64,000 nt of DNA from Zonotrichia leucophrys gambelii (Eukaryota > Chordata > Aves > Passeriformes > Passerellidae), in contig NC_088194.1 in the NCBI RefSeq assembly GCF_028769735.1, positions 1,744,319 through 1,808,318 on the forward strand. Reading direction: 5' to 3'. The position numbers and the translations under genes are program-made. The notes beneath the pieces were generated by a model. That model ran no database searches. It saw only the letters and a program-made list of their open reading frames with translations, and had not been told where the DNA came from. Position 1 is the first letter of the stretch; the number at the start of each line of letters is the position of its first letter. Positions 56,001 to 64,000 of this stretch are shown here, in pieces.

Positions 56001-59000
56001 GGACCAGGATCTGTGATCTGGGACACACCAGGATCTGTGACCTGGGACACACCAGGACCAGGATCTGTGATCTGGGACACACCAGGATCTGTGACCTGGG
56101 ACACACCAGGACCAGGATCCGTGATCTGGGACAGACCAGGATCTGTGACCTGGGACACACCAGGACCGGGATCTGTGATTTGGGACACACCAGGATCTGT
56201 GACCTGGGACACACCAGGATCCGTGATCTGGGACACACCAGGATCTGTGACCTGGGACACACCAGGATCTGTGATCTGGGACAGACCAGGACCAGGATCT
56301 GTGATCTGGGACACACCAGGATCCGTGATCTGGGACAGACCAGGATCTGTGATCTGGGACAGACCAGGATCTGTGATCTGGGACACACCAGGACCAGGAT
56401 CTGTGATCTGGGACAGACCAGGATCTGTGATCTGGGACACACCAGGACCAGGATCTGTGATCTGGGACACACCAGGACCAGGATCTGTGACCTGGGACAG
56501 ACCAGGATCTGTGATCTGGGACACACCAGGACCAGGATCCGTGATCTGGGACACACCAGGATCTGTGACCTGGGACACACCAGGACCAGGATCCGTGACC
56601 TGGGACACACCAGGACCAGGATCTGTGATCTGGGACACACCAGGATCTGTGATCTGGGACAGACCAGGATCTGTGATCTGGGACACACCAGGACCAGGAT
56701 CTGTGATCTGGGACACACCAGGACCAGGATCTGGGACACACCAGGATCTGTGATCTGGGACACACCAGCACCAGGATCTGTGATCTGGGACACACCAGGA
56801 TCTGTGACCTGGGACAGACCAGGATCTGTGATCTGTGACCTGGGACACACCAGGATCCGTGATCTGGGACACACCAGGATCTGTGATCTGGGACACACCA
56901 GCACCAGGATCCGTGGCATTGGCCCCTGGCACTGACCTTGTAGCACCTGTGCAGCAGCATGCGAGCAGCAGCCATCACGTTCACCGTGTACAGGTAGAAG
57001 GTGCGGGACGGAGCGTGGTCTGGGGTCTTGGGGATCTCCTGAGCAAGGGCAGAGGGATGGTGGGCACCAAATGGAGATTTCCCCTTCCCTGGAGGTGTCC
57101 CTGCGTCCCCTCACCCTCAGGATTCCCTGTGGAGCTTTTGCTTCTCTTTGCCAGGGTTGGGGTTAAATGTGTGAGATGGATTTTCTGCTTTGGACTCAGA
57201 TAATTCATTAATTTTTATCTCTGTTCATTCTCACAAACCCTGAGTTCTACAGCACTTTAACAAACCAAAAATGGAGATCTATCTCTCTCTGCAAGGCCTT
57301 TAAAGGATAAACTGCACAATTAAGAAATTACACCTAAATTATTTTTACTTTTAGCTCAATAACCAACCACCCATGGCTTGCAATGGGGACTTTTTAATGC
57401 AATTACACAAAACCACCCAAACCCATGGAGGAGAAGAAGAAGGAGAAGAAGGTGAAGAAGGAGAAAAAGAAGGTGGAGAAGAAGAAGGAGGAGGAGAAGG
57501 TGAAGAAGAAGGAGAAAAAGGAGAAGGAGAAGGAGAAGGAGAAGGAGAAGGAGAAGGAGAAGGAGAAGGAGAAGGAGAAGGAGGAGAAGAAAGTGAAGGA
57601 CCAGCCTCCACCCTAAAATCCCCATCTTGTTTTATATTTTTTCCTCTATTTTAAAACCCCAAACTCTTAAGTTTTCCACCCTGTGATATTCCACACTTCT
57701 ATTCCAACTCCACACCCACAATCCCAGTTCTACCACTCAATTTTGGGAGATTTCTCCACAGCCTCGGGTCACAGGCAGTGTTCTATTGGGAGTCAGTGCC
57801 TGGCAGCACAGAAAATCTCAAATTCTCAGCAACCAGGGCCCAAATTCCAGGTGGGATCACTCACAAGTGCCCCAAACCCATCCAGCTGTCACACCTGGAC
57901 AAATCTCTGGGATCCCAGAGCTGGAAATCATCTCCTGTGGAAGGGCAGAGAGATGGTGGAAACCAAATGGAAGCAAATCCCCTTTCCCAGGGGCGTCCCT
58001 GTGATCTCTCCCCTTAGGACTCCCCCTCCCCAAATGCGCCCAAACTCCAGGTGGGATCACTCACAAGTGCCCCAAACCTGTCCAGCTGTCACACCTGGAC
58101 AATTCCCTCACCTGCAAGGCCACCAGGTTCTCCGAGAGCATCCTGTAGAGCATGTCCTTGGCTTCCTTGGCTGGGATCATGGCAAAATCCTCCACCTGCT
58201 TCTGCTCCAGGTGCTTCTTGCGCAGGAGCAGCCGGAAGATGCGGGCACAGCGAGAGCCAAACCTGCCCAGGAGGGTGGGAGTGAGGGAGGGATGTGGGGA
58301 AGGGGCTGGGGGAGCTCAGGAAGGGGGATCCAGACCCCCCTTGGTCACCTCTCCTCCACGATGGACTCCAGCGTGGCCGTGGCCAGGGACACCAGGGCCT
58401 TGTGCAGGTCTGGAGGGCTTGGGGTCAAGGAGAATTGTGCAAAAAATCGTCCCAAATCTGCCCAAAATCACTCCCAAAATTGTCCTCAAATCTGCCCAAA
58501 ATCGTCCTCAAATCTGCCCAAAATCACTCCCAAAATCCCCCGAAAATCACCAAAAAATCCCCTGAAAATCACCCCAAAAATCCCTCAAATCTGCCCAAAA
58601 TTACTCCCAAAATCACGTTCAAATCTGCCCAAAATCACTCCCAAAATCGTCCTCGAATCTGCCCAAAATCACTCCCAAAATCCCCTAAAAATCACACAAA
58701 AATCACCCCAAAAATCCCTCAAATCTGCCCAAATCTGACATGGCCAGGGACACCAGAATTGTGCAAAAAATCGTCCCAAATCTGCCCAAAATCACTCCCA
58801 AAATTGTCCTCAAATCTGCCCAAAATCCCCTGAAAATCACTCTCAAAGTCCCCTGAAAATCACCCAAAACTCCCCCAAATCCCTCAAATCTACCCAAAAA
58901 ATCACCCAAAAATCACCCAAAGTCACCTCAAATATGCCCAAAATCCCTACCCCAAAATTCCTCTCCAAATTATCCTGAAACCCCCAGAAAATCCTCCAAA

Positions 59001-62000
59001 TTCTCCACAAAATAGCCCCAAAAATCACTCCCAAAATCCCCTGAAAATCACCCCAAAATCCCCAAAATCACCCCAAAATCCCCAAAATCACCCCAAAATC
59101 CCCAAAATCCCCCCAAAGGATACTGACAGTGTAGGTGCCCCCTCCACTGTCCCCCGATTTCCCCACAAACTCCAACTGCAGGGAAAAAATTTGGATTTTT
59201 ACTTCAAATTTGGAATTTTACTTCCAACTTGGAGTAGGAAGAGTTAGAAGATTTCAGTGGAAAAATAACTTATAATTACAACTTTTATAACTTAAAATTA
59301 AAATTGTAACTATAACGTTAAAACTTTATATATTAAGTTAAATAACTCAAGTATTCTTAAAAATCTTGAGCACTTGTTAAATACCTTCAATGCCAATAAA
59401 ATAGAATACAGAATTTTATTTATTACTTGATAGGAAAAAAATAAATAAAATGTATTTTATATATAATGTAAATATATTATACTATTATATATATAATATT
59501 ATGTAATGTAATGTAATATAATGTAATGTAATATAATATAATATAATATAATATAATATAATATAATATAATATAATATAATATAATGTAATATAATGTA
59601 ATATAATGTAATGTAATATAATATAATATAAATAATAAATTTTATTGATTTACAAATCTATATCACCTGTTAAACACCTTCAATGTCAGTAAAATAGAAT
59701 ACAGAATTCTATTTATTGCCTGATAAATAATAAATAATAAAATATATTTATATATTATATAACATAGTTATTATTATATTACATGCTATATGTTATATAT
59801 TAATATATGTTATTTATATTATTATAAATGTAATGTAAATAATAAATTTTATTGATTTAAAAATCTATATCACCTGTTAAACACCTTCAATGTCAGTAAA
59901 ATAGAATACAGAATTCTATTTATTGCCTGATAAATAATAAATAATAAAATATATTTATATATTATATAACATAATTATTATATATTACATGTTATATGTT
60001 ATATATTATATATGTTAATGTTATATATTATTATAATGTAATGTAATGTAATGTAAATAATAAATTTTATTGATTTAAAAATCTTTATCACCTGTTAAAC
60101 ACCTTCAATGCCAGTAAAATAGAATACAGAATTCTATTTAATACCTGATAAATAATTTCAATATCTTTGATATTTGTTCAATAACTTTAAAAATCTTTAA
60201 ATATCTGTTAAAAACCTTCCTTAAACTCTCAGAAAAAAAATGTTTTAGCCTCAGACAGAGGAAAAAAGGAGGAAAAATGGAATGCGAGGCCCAGGCTCAC
60301 CGGATCATCAGCCAGCAGGGCCAGGTACTGGTCCAGCACCGGCTTCCCAATGTTGTACCCAGCGGGGAGAGACCTGAAAATCTAAAAAATATCAAAAAAA
60401 CCAGGGAATGTCAAGGGTTAAAATTGCATTTTGTCTTTTTTTTCTGTTTTGGTTAGGTTTGGGGTTAAATGTGTAGAGATGATAGAGGTTTATTAAATTT
60501 TATACATGATCTATCATATATAATATGCAGAGATTTTATAAAATATGTAATATATATAACAAATATATTAGAATTATATATATCTTTATATGCCTATATA
60601 AATATATATGTTATTATATATTGTAATATATAACACATTATAAGATACAGAACAGAATATAATAGAAAATAATAAAATATTATAGAATAATATAATAATA
60701 TCTGAAATTATATAGTATATAGAAAGATATTAATATCTTACTATATATTATTATATACTATATAATTATATAATAGTACTATTACTACTAATACTACTAT
60801 CAATATATTTAATATATTAATATATTATAAATAATATATTTCTGTATTATATATTGTTTAAGAAAACAAAGAACATATATAATATATAATATATAATATA
60901 TGTAAAATTATATAATTAATAATAAAAATTATTGACCATATATACTCATATTATTTCATACATAAATACTATATATGATATATATAAACATAATCTATAT
61001 AATGATATATATAATATACAAGCATATATATAATATGTATAATATATGCTTGTATATTCTCTATATAATTATATATAATGCTTATACATATTATATATAA
61101 GGATATATTTTATAACCATTATACATATTATATATTATATGTTATAATATATATTATATATATTATATATTATACATAATATATTATATGTTATATGTTA
61201 TATATTATATAGTGTGTTATGTTATGTTATGTATATATTTATATTAATAAACACATTAACACTGTTCTGAAAAGCAAACCAACGTCCCTTCCAACCCAGA
61301 AAAACCTGAATTTCTCAGAATTTGGGGTTCCAAGAGGATTCCAGAGCTTTTCCAGGACCCACCTCGTTGGAGGAGAGGGGCTGAGTGTGGGAGGCCCCCG
61401 AGGCCGTGGTGACCTCGCTCATGCGCAGCATGGTCCGGACCACTTCGCTGCTGGTCTGTGCTGGGAAAATGGGAATTAAAGTGGGAAAAGGAGTGGGAAA
61501 AATTGGAATTATAGGGGGAAATTCCTCACCACCTCGCTGCTGGTCTGTGCTGGGAAAATGGGAATTAAAATGGGAAAAAATGGAATTATAGGGGGAAATT
61601 CCTCACCACCTCGCTGCTGGTCTGTGCTGGGAAAATGGGAATTAGGGAGGGAAAAGTGGGAATTAGAGTGGGAAAATGAGGGGAAAAGCTGGGATTAGAG
61701 GGCAAAAAGCCAGAATTAGAGAGAGAGAAAAACTGGAATTAGAGGGGGAAAAGATCAGTTCCAGAGTGGGAAAAGCAGGAATTAGAGTGGGACAAGCTGG
61801 AATTGGAGCAGGAAAAGCAGGAATTAGAGTGGGAAAAGGAGTGGGGAAAGCAGGAACTGGAGTGGGAAAAGCTGGAATTAGAGCAGGTAAAACTGGAATT
61901 TGAGCAGGAAAAGGAGTGGGAAAAGCAGGAATTGGAGCAGGAAAAGCAGGAATAAGAGTGGGAAAAAAAGGGATTGGAGCAGGAAAAGCTGGAATTGGAG

Positions 62001-62970
62001 CAGGAAAAGCAGGAATTAGAGAGGGAAAAGCAGGAATTAGAGTGAGAAAAGCAGGGATTGGAGCAGGAAAAGCTGGAATTAGAGTGAGAAAAGCAGGAAT
62101 TAGAGCAGGAAAAGGAGTGGGGAAAGCAGGAACTGGAGTGAGAAAAGCAGGAATTAGAGCAAGAAAAACTGGAATTTGAGCAGGAAAAGCAGGAATCAGA
62201 GAGGGAAAAAAGGGATTGGAGCAGGAAAAGCAGGGATTAGAGTGGGAAAATGAGCGGGAAAAGCAGGAATTGGAGCAGGAAAAGAAGGAATCAGAGAGGG
62301 AAAAGCAGGAATTGGAGTGGGAAAAGAAGGAATCAGAGAGGGGAAAAAAGGGATTGGAGCAGGAAAAGCAGGAATTAGAGAGGGAAAAGCAGGAATTGGA
62401 GCAGGAAAAGCAGGAATTAAAGTGGGAAAAGCAGGAATTGGAGCAGGAAAAGCAGGAATTAGAGCGGGAAAAGCTGGAATTAGAGCGAGAAAAGCAGGAA
62501 TTAGAGCGGGAAAAGGAGTTGGAAAAGCAGGAATTGGAGTGAGAAAAGCTGGAATTAGGGTGAGAAAAGCAGGAATTAGAGCAGGAAAAGCAGGAATTAG
62601 GGAGAGAAAAGCTGGAATTAGAGCAAGAAAAACTGGAATTTGAGCAGGAAAAGCAGGGATTGGAGCAGGAAAAGCAGGAATTGGAGCAGGAAAAGCAGGA
62701 ATTAGAGAGGGAAAAGCAGGAATTGGAGCAGGAAAAGCAGGAATTGGAGCAGGAAAAGCAGGAATTGGAGCAGGAAAAGCAGGGATTGGAGCAGGAAAAG
62801 CAGGGATTGGAGCAGGAAAAGCAGGAATTGGAGCAGGAAAAGCAGGAATTGGAGCAGGAACAGACCTGGTCCATCCGGCTGGCCACGGCACTGACCAGGG
62901 CCTGGTCACGGAAATGCTGATGGAAACGCTCCAGGTTCACCTGCCAGTAAATGCCATCATCCGGGGGAGC
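53068..62970 (-). CDS. POLR3C: RNA polymerase III subunit RPC3 (RPC62), C-terminal ten exons
   Basis: Subunit of the RPC3-RPC6-RPC7 subcomplex that helps Pol III open promoters and start tRNA/5S transcription in the nucleus. Coding exons in transcript order: 62970-62866, 61455-61363, 60381-60301, 59175-59124, 58409-58349, 58262-58112, 57038-56937, 54655-54606, 54108-53959, 53149-53068. All have GT-AG borders and matching phases and total 927 nt, giving 308 residues plus stop. Hallmarks from memory of the family: DDGIYWQVNLERFHQHFRDQ, MLRMSEVTT, YNIGKPVLDQYL, GKSGDSGGGTY, KTPDHAPSRTFYLYT, SQRVEAILASMQATGAE, and the end FIESTMKRP. Human RPC3 is about 534 residues, so the N-terminal 40% lies right of the window. 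No lesion is seen. The introns are packed with tandem repeats. Confidence 0.96.
53281..53935 (+). mobile_element. LTR-derived sequence with an expanded AT array, in POLR3C intron
   Basis: TCCTGAGAAGCCTCACCAAC through ATTAATGGCCAATCACAGTC and TCTGATGAAATGCTTTCTTT resembles a common passerine LTR as I remember it. Its short AT stretch has grown into about 380 bp of TATATAATAT repeats (53,525-53,905), before ATCAAGCCTCCTGAAACA. It ends about 25 bp from a POLR3C exon. Repeat-library comparison has not been done. Confidence 0.5.
54150..54592 (+). repeat. Minisatellite GTGTGCCCGCCATGTGCC
   Basis: 3-bp-multiple units (9, 12 and 15 bp) in a POLR3C intron. They give Cys/Pro-rich plus frames and AGTRRAHGGH-type minus frames. 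Not coding. Confidence 0.88.
54708..55418 (+). repeat. 31-bp minisatellite ATGGGGGACACGGGGACAGA
   Basis: Units of 31 bp (for example ATG at 54,741 and 54,772) with variants GACAGTCAC/GACGGACATT, in a POLR3C intron. Confidence 0.9.
55445..55730 (+). repeat. GGGACTGGGATGGACTGGGA repeats
   Basis: Imperfect 10-20-bp GGGA(C/T)TGGGATGGA units filling the gap between two larger arrays in the same POLR3C intron. Confidence 0.8.
55745..56913 (+). repeat. 24/30-bp minisatellite GGACACACCAGGATCTGTGA
   Basis: About 1.17 kb of 24-bp units, some extended by 6 bp (ACCAGG). Because both lengths are multiples of six, frames of 406-572 codons open on both strands. They reach into the adjacent POLR3C exon but are not genes. 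Confidence 0.93.
57424..57602 (+). repeat. Homopurine GAA/GGA tract
   Basis: About 180 bp of almost pure purine (GGAGAAGAAGGAGAAGAAGG and the like) in a POLR3C intron. It is mirror-repeat rich, so capable of triplex (H-DNA) formation in principle. Confidence 0.9.
58430..59118 (+). repeat. AATCTGCCCAAAATCACTCC repeats
   Basis: Nested tandem repeats of CCCAAAATCACTCCCAAAAT and CCTCAAATCTGCC filling the intron between the POLR3C exons at 58349-58409 and 59124-59175. A longer unit recurs, for example AATTGTGCAAAAAATCGTCC at 58,433 and 58,755. Confidence 0.88.
59200..60230. repeat. AT-rich intron with about 205-220-bp tandem units
   Basis: TTTTATTGATTTAAAAATCT followed by CACCTGTTAAACACCTTCAA and AGAATACAGAATTCTATTTA recurs at about 59,640, 59,845 and 60,064, with a degenerate first copy at 59,370. 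(ATAAT)n and (GTAAT)n lie between. All within one POLR3C intron. Confidence 0.82.
60475..61255. repeat. AT-rich low-complexity intron DNA
   Basis: TATATAATATATAATATATG-type sequence in the POLR3C intron between 60,381 and 61,363. Nothing else is visible. Confidence 0.85.
61521..61625 (-). repeat. Duplicated 3' splice-site segments of a POLR3C exon
   Basis: The acceptor and first bases of the exon starting at 61455 (minus: CACAGACCAGCAGCGAAGTG) are repeated upstream, with starts at 61544 and 61621, as CACAGACCAGCAGCGAGGTG followed by GTGAGG. Each copy has a plausible acceptor and donor around 15 nt. Confidence 0.7.
61640..62858 (+). repeat. 21-bp minisatellite GGAATTGGAGCAGGAAAAGCA
   Basis: About 58 units, variants GAGTGGGAAAA, GAGAGGGAAAA and GAGCGGG, filling the POLR3C intron up to the exon at 62866. 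The period keeps frames open: LEQEKQE on plus, SNSCFSC or APIPAFP on minus. Confidence 0.93.
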
Positions 62971-62984
62971 CTGCGGGAAAATGG

Positions 62985-64000
62985 ACAAAAAATGAGGGGA
63001 AAGGGGCAGGAAAAGAGAGGGGAAAAAGAGGGAAATGGGCAGGAAAAGAGAGGGAAATGGGGCAGGAAAAGAGAGGGAAAAGAGGCAGGAAAATGGGGCA
63101 GGAAAATAGGGAGAAAGGGGCAGGAAATTAGTGGGGAAAAATAGGGAAATAGGGCAGGAAAAGAGAGGGAAATGGGGCAGGAAAATGGGGGAAAAGAGAG
63201 GGAAATGGGGCAGGAAAAGAAAGGGAAAAGGGGCAGGAAAAGAGAGGGAAATGGGCAGGAAAAGAGATGGAAATGGGGCAGGAGAACAGGGGGAAATGGG
63301 GCAGGAAAAGAGAGGGAAAAGAGGGAAATGGGGCAGGAAAAGAGAGGGAAATGGGGCAGGAAAATGGGGCAGGAAAAGAGAAGGAAATGGGCAGGAAAAT
63401 AGGGAAAAATGGGGCAGGAAAATAGTGGGAAAAGAGAGGGAAATGGGGCAGGAAAAGAGAGGGAAATGGGGCAGGAAAAGAGAGGGAAAAGAGGGAAATG
63501 GGGCAGGAAAATGGGGCAGGAAAATAGTGTGGAAAGAGTTGGAAATGGGGCAGGAAAAGAGAGGGAAATGAGGAAGGAAAAGAGAAGGAAATGGGGCAGG
63601 AAAATAGGGGGAAATGGGGCAGGGAAAATAGTGGGAAAAGAGAGGGAAATGGGGCAGGAAAATGGGGGAAAAGAGAGGGAAATAGGGCAGGAAAAGAGAG
63701 GGAAATGGGACAGGAAAATGGGGAGAAATGGGGCAGGAAAAAAGTGGGGAAAGAGAGGGAAATGGGGCAGGAAAAGAAAGGGAAATGGGGCAGGAAAAGA
63801 GAGGGAAATGGGGCAGGAAAATAGTGGGGAAAGATAGGGAAATAGGGCAGGAAAAGAGAGGGAAATGGGGCAGGAAAAGAGGGAAATGGGGCAGGAAGAG
63901 AGGGAAAAGAGGGAAATGGGGCAGGAAAAGAGAGGGAAATGGGGCAGGAAAAAAGAGGGAAATGGGGCAGGAAAAGAGAGGGAAATGGAGCAGGAAATTA
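62985..64000 (+). repeat. Purine minisatellite AAATGGGGCAGGAAAAGAGA
   Basis: About 23-bp units, with 10-11-bp truncated ones, fill the POLR3C intron from the exon at 62970 to the window edge. The plus strand is nearly all purine, so the POLR3C pre-mRNA is C/U-rich here. Confidence 0.92.

Noticed and set aside
55379..57114. Overlapping frames of 406-572 codons on both strands
   Set aside because: They are produced by a 24/30-bp minisatellite in a POLR3C intron; no splice or domain evidence, and every frame is open for the same reason.
57351..57654. Poly-Leu, poly-Ser/Pro or KEKE-type proteins
   Set aside because: A homopurine intronic tract read in different frames.
61663..62988. 441-codon minus frame and LEQEKQE coiled-coil-like plus frames
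   Set aside because: 21-bp intronic repeat. Only the first 35 codons after the acceptor (62970-62866) are the true POLR3C exon.
1..64000. tRNA, rRNA or other structured RNA genes
   Set aside because: No cloverleaf with A/B boxes or rRNA-like segment was recognised by eye; a tRNAscan or Infernal run would be decisive.

Overview
This is animal DNA, almost certainly from a bird and most likely a passerine. The genes are interrupted by short GT-AG introns. CR1 LINE 3' ends (the common bird LINE) and avian-type solo LTRs are present, and the window is very rich in minisatellites. A POLR3C gene lies near a cluster of Fc-receptor-like (FCRL) genes, a linkage that resembles chicken microchromosome 25 and human 1q21-q23. 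There are no prokaryotic features.

Layout. (1) 1-38,370 holds seven FCRL-like units in mixed orientation: unit 1 (+, 3' part only), 2 (+), 3 (-), 4 (+), 5 (-), 6 (-) and 7 (+, runs into an assembly gap). The identifying gene structure is clear: a 31-bp signal exon, an 18-21-bp second signal mini-exon, phase-1 Ig exons D1-D3, in units 5 and 6 an extra D4, then D5, a transmembrane exon, a 22-bp exon and tyrosine-motif tail exons. Every unit carries damage (nonsense codons, frameshifts, lost splice sites, exon deletions). D3 is damaged in all six units where it can be seen. Between the units are copies of two spacer families, here called alpha and beta. Each of the three beta spacers contains a pair of same-orientation CTCF-like motifs 32-33 bp apart. 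Units 2 and 4 and their flanks are a duplicated block about 14.0 kb apart, and they share lesions older than the duplication. Units 6 and 7 are joined head to head with both 5' ends missing. Solo LTRs interrupt unit 3's first intron and one beta spacer.

(2) 38,371-38,380 is a run of N. 38,381-40,310 is a GC/CpG-rich tandem duplication that looks like promoter plus first exon; a third copy at 44.7 kb is cut by a solo LTR. 40.4-47.4 kb is built of CR1 3' fragments, 370-400-bp tandem repeats and minisatellites.

(3) 47,445-50,510 (+) is a small five-exon gene for a type I membrane protein with two Ig-like domains, a Thr/Pro stalk, a transmembrane segment and a short basic tail. It resembles the CD2/SLAM family. 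No signal-peptide exon was found.

(4) 53,068-62,970 (-) contains the last ten coding exons of POLR3C, the RPC3/RPC62 subunit of RNA polymerase III. All ten are open and in phase (308 residues plus stop). The gene continues past the right edge. Its introns are loaded with minisatellites, polypurine tracts and AT-rich arrays. These create the long spurious reading frames seen here.

Together: an immune-receptor cluster in heavy birth-and-death turnover lies beside a conserved housekeeping gene, with an immune-type Ig gene between them. The FCRL units look mostly or entirely non-functional as full-length receptors, although several exons, splice sites and tail motifs remain intact.
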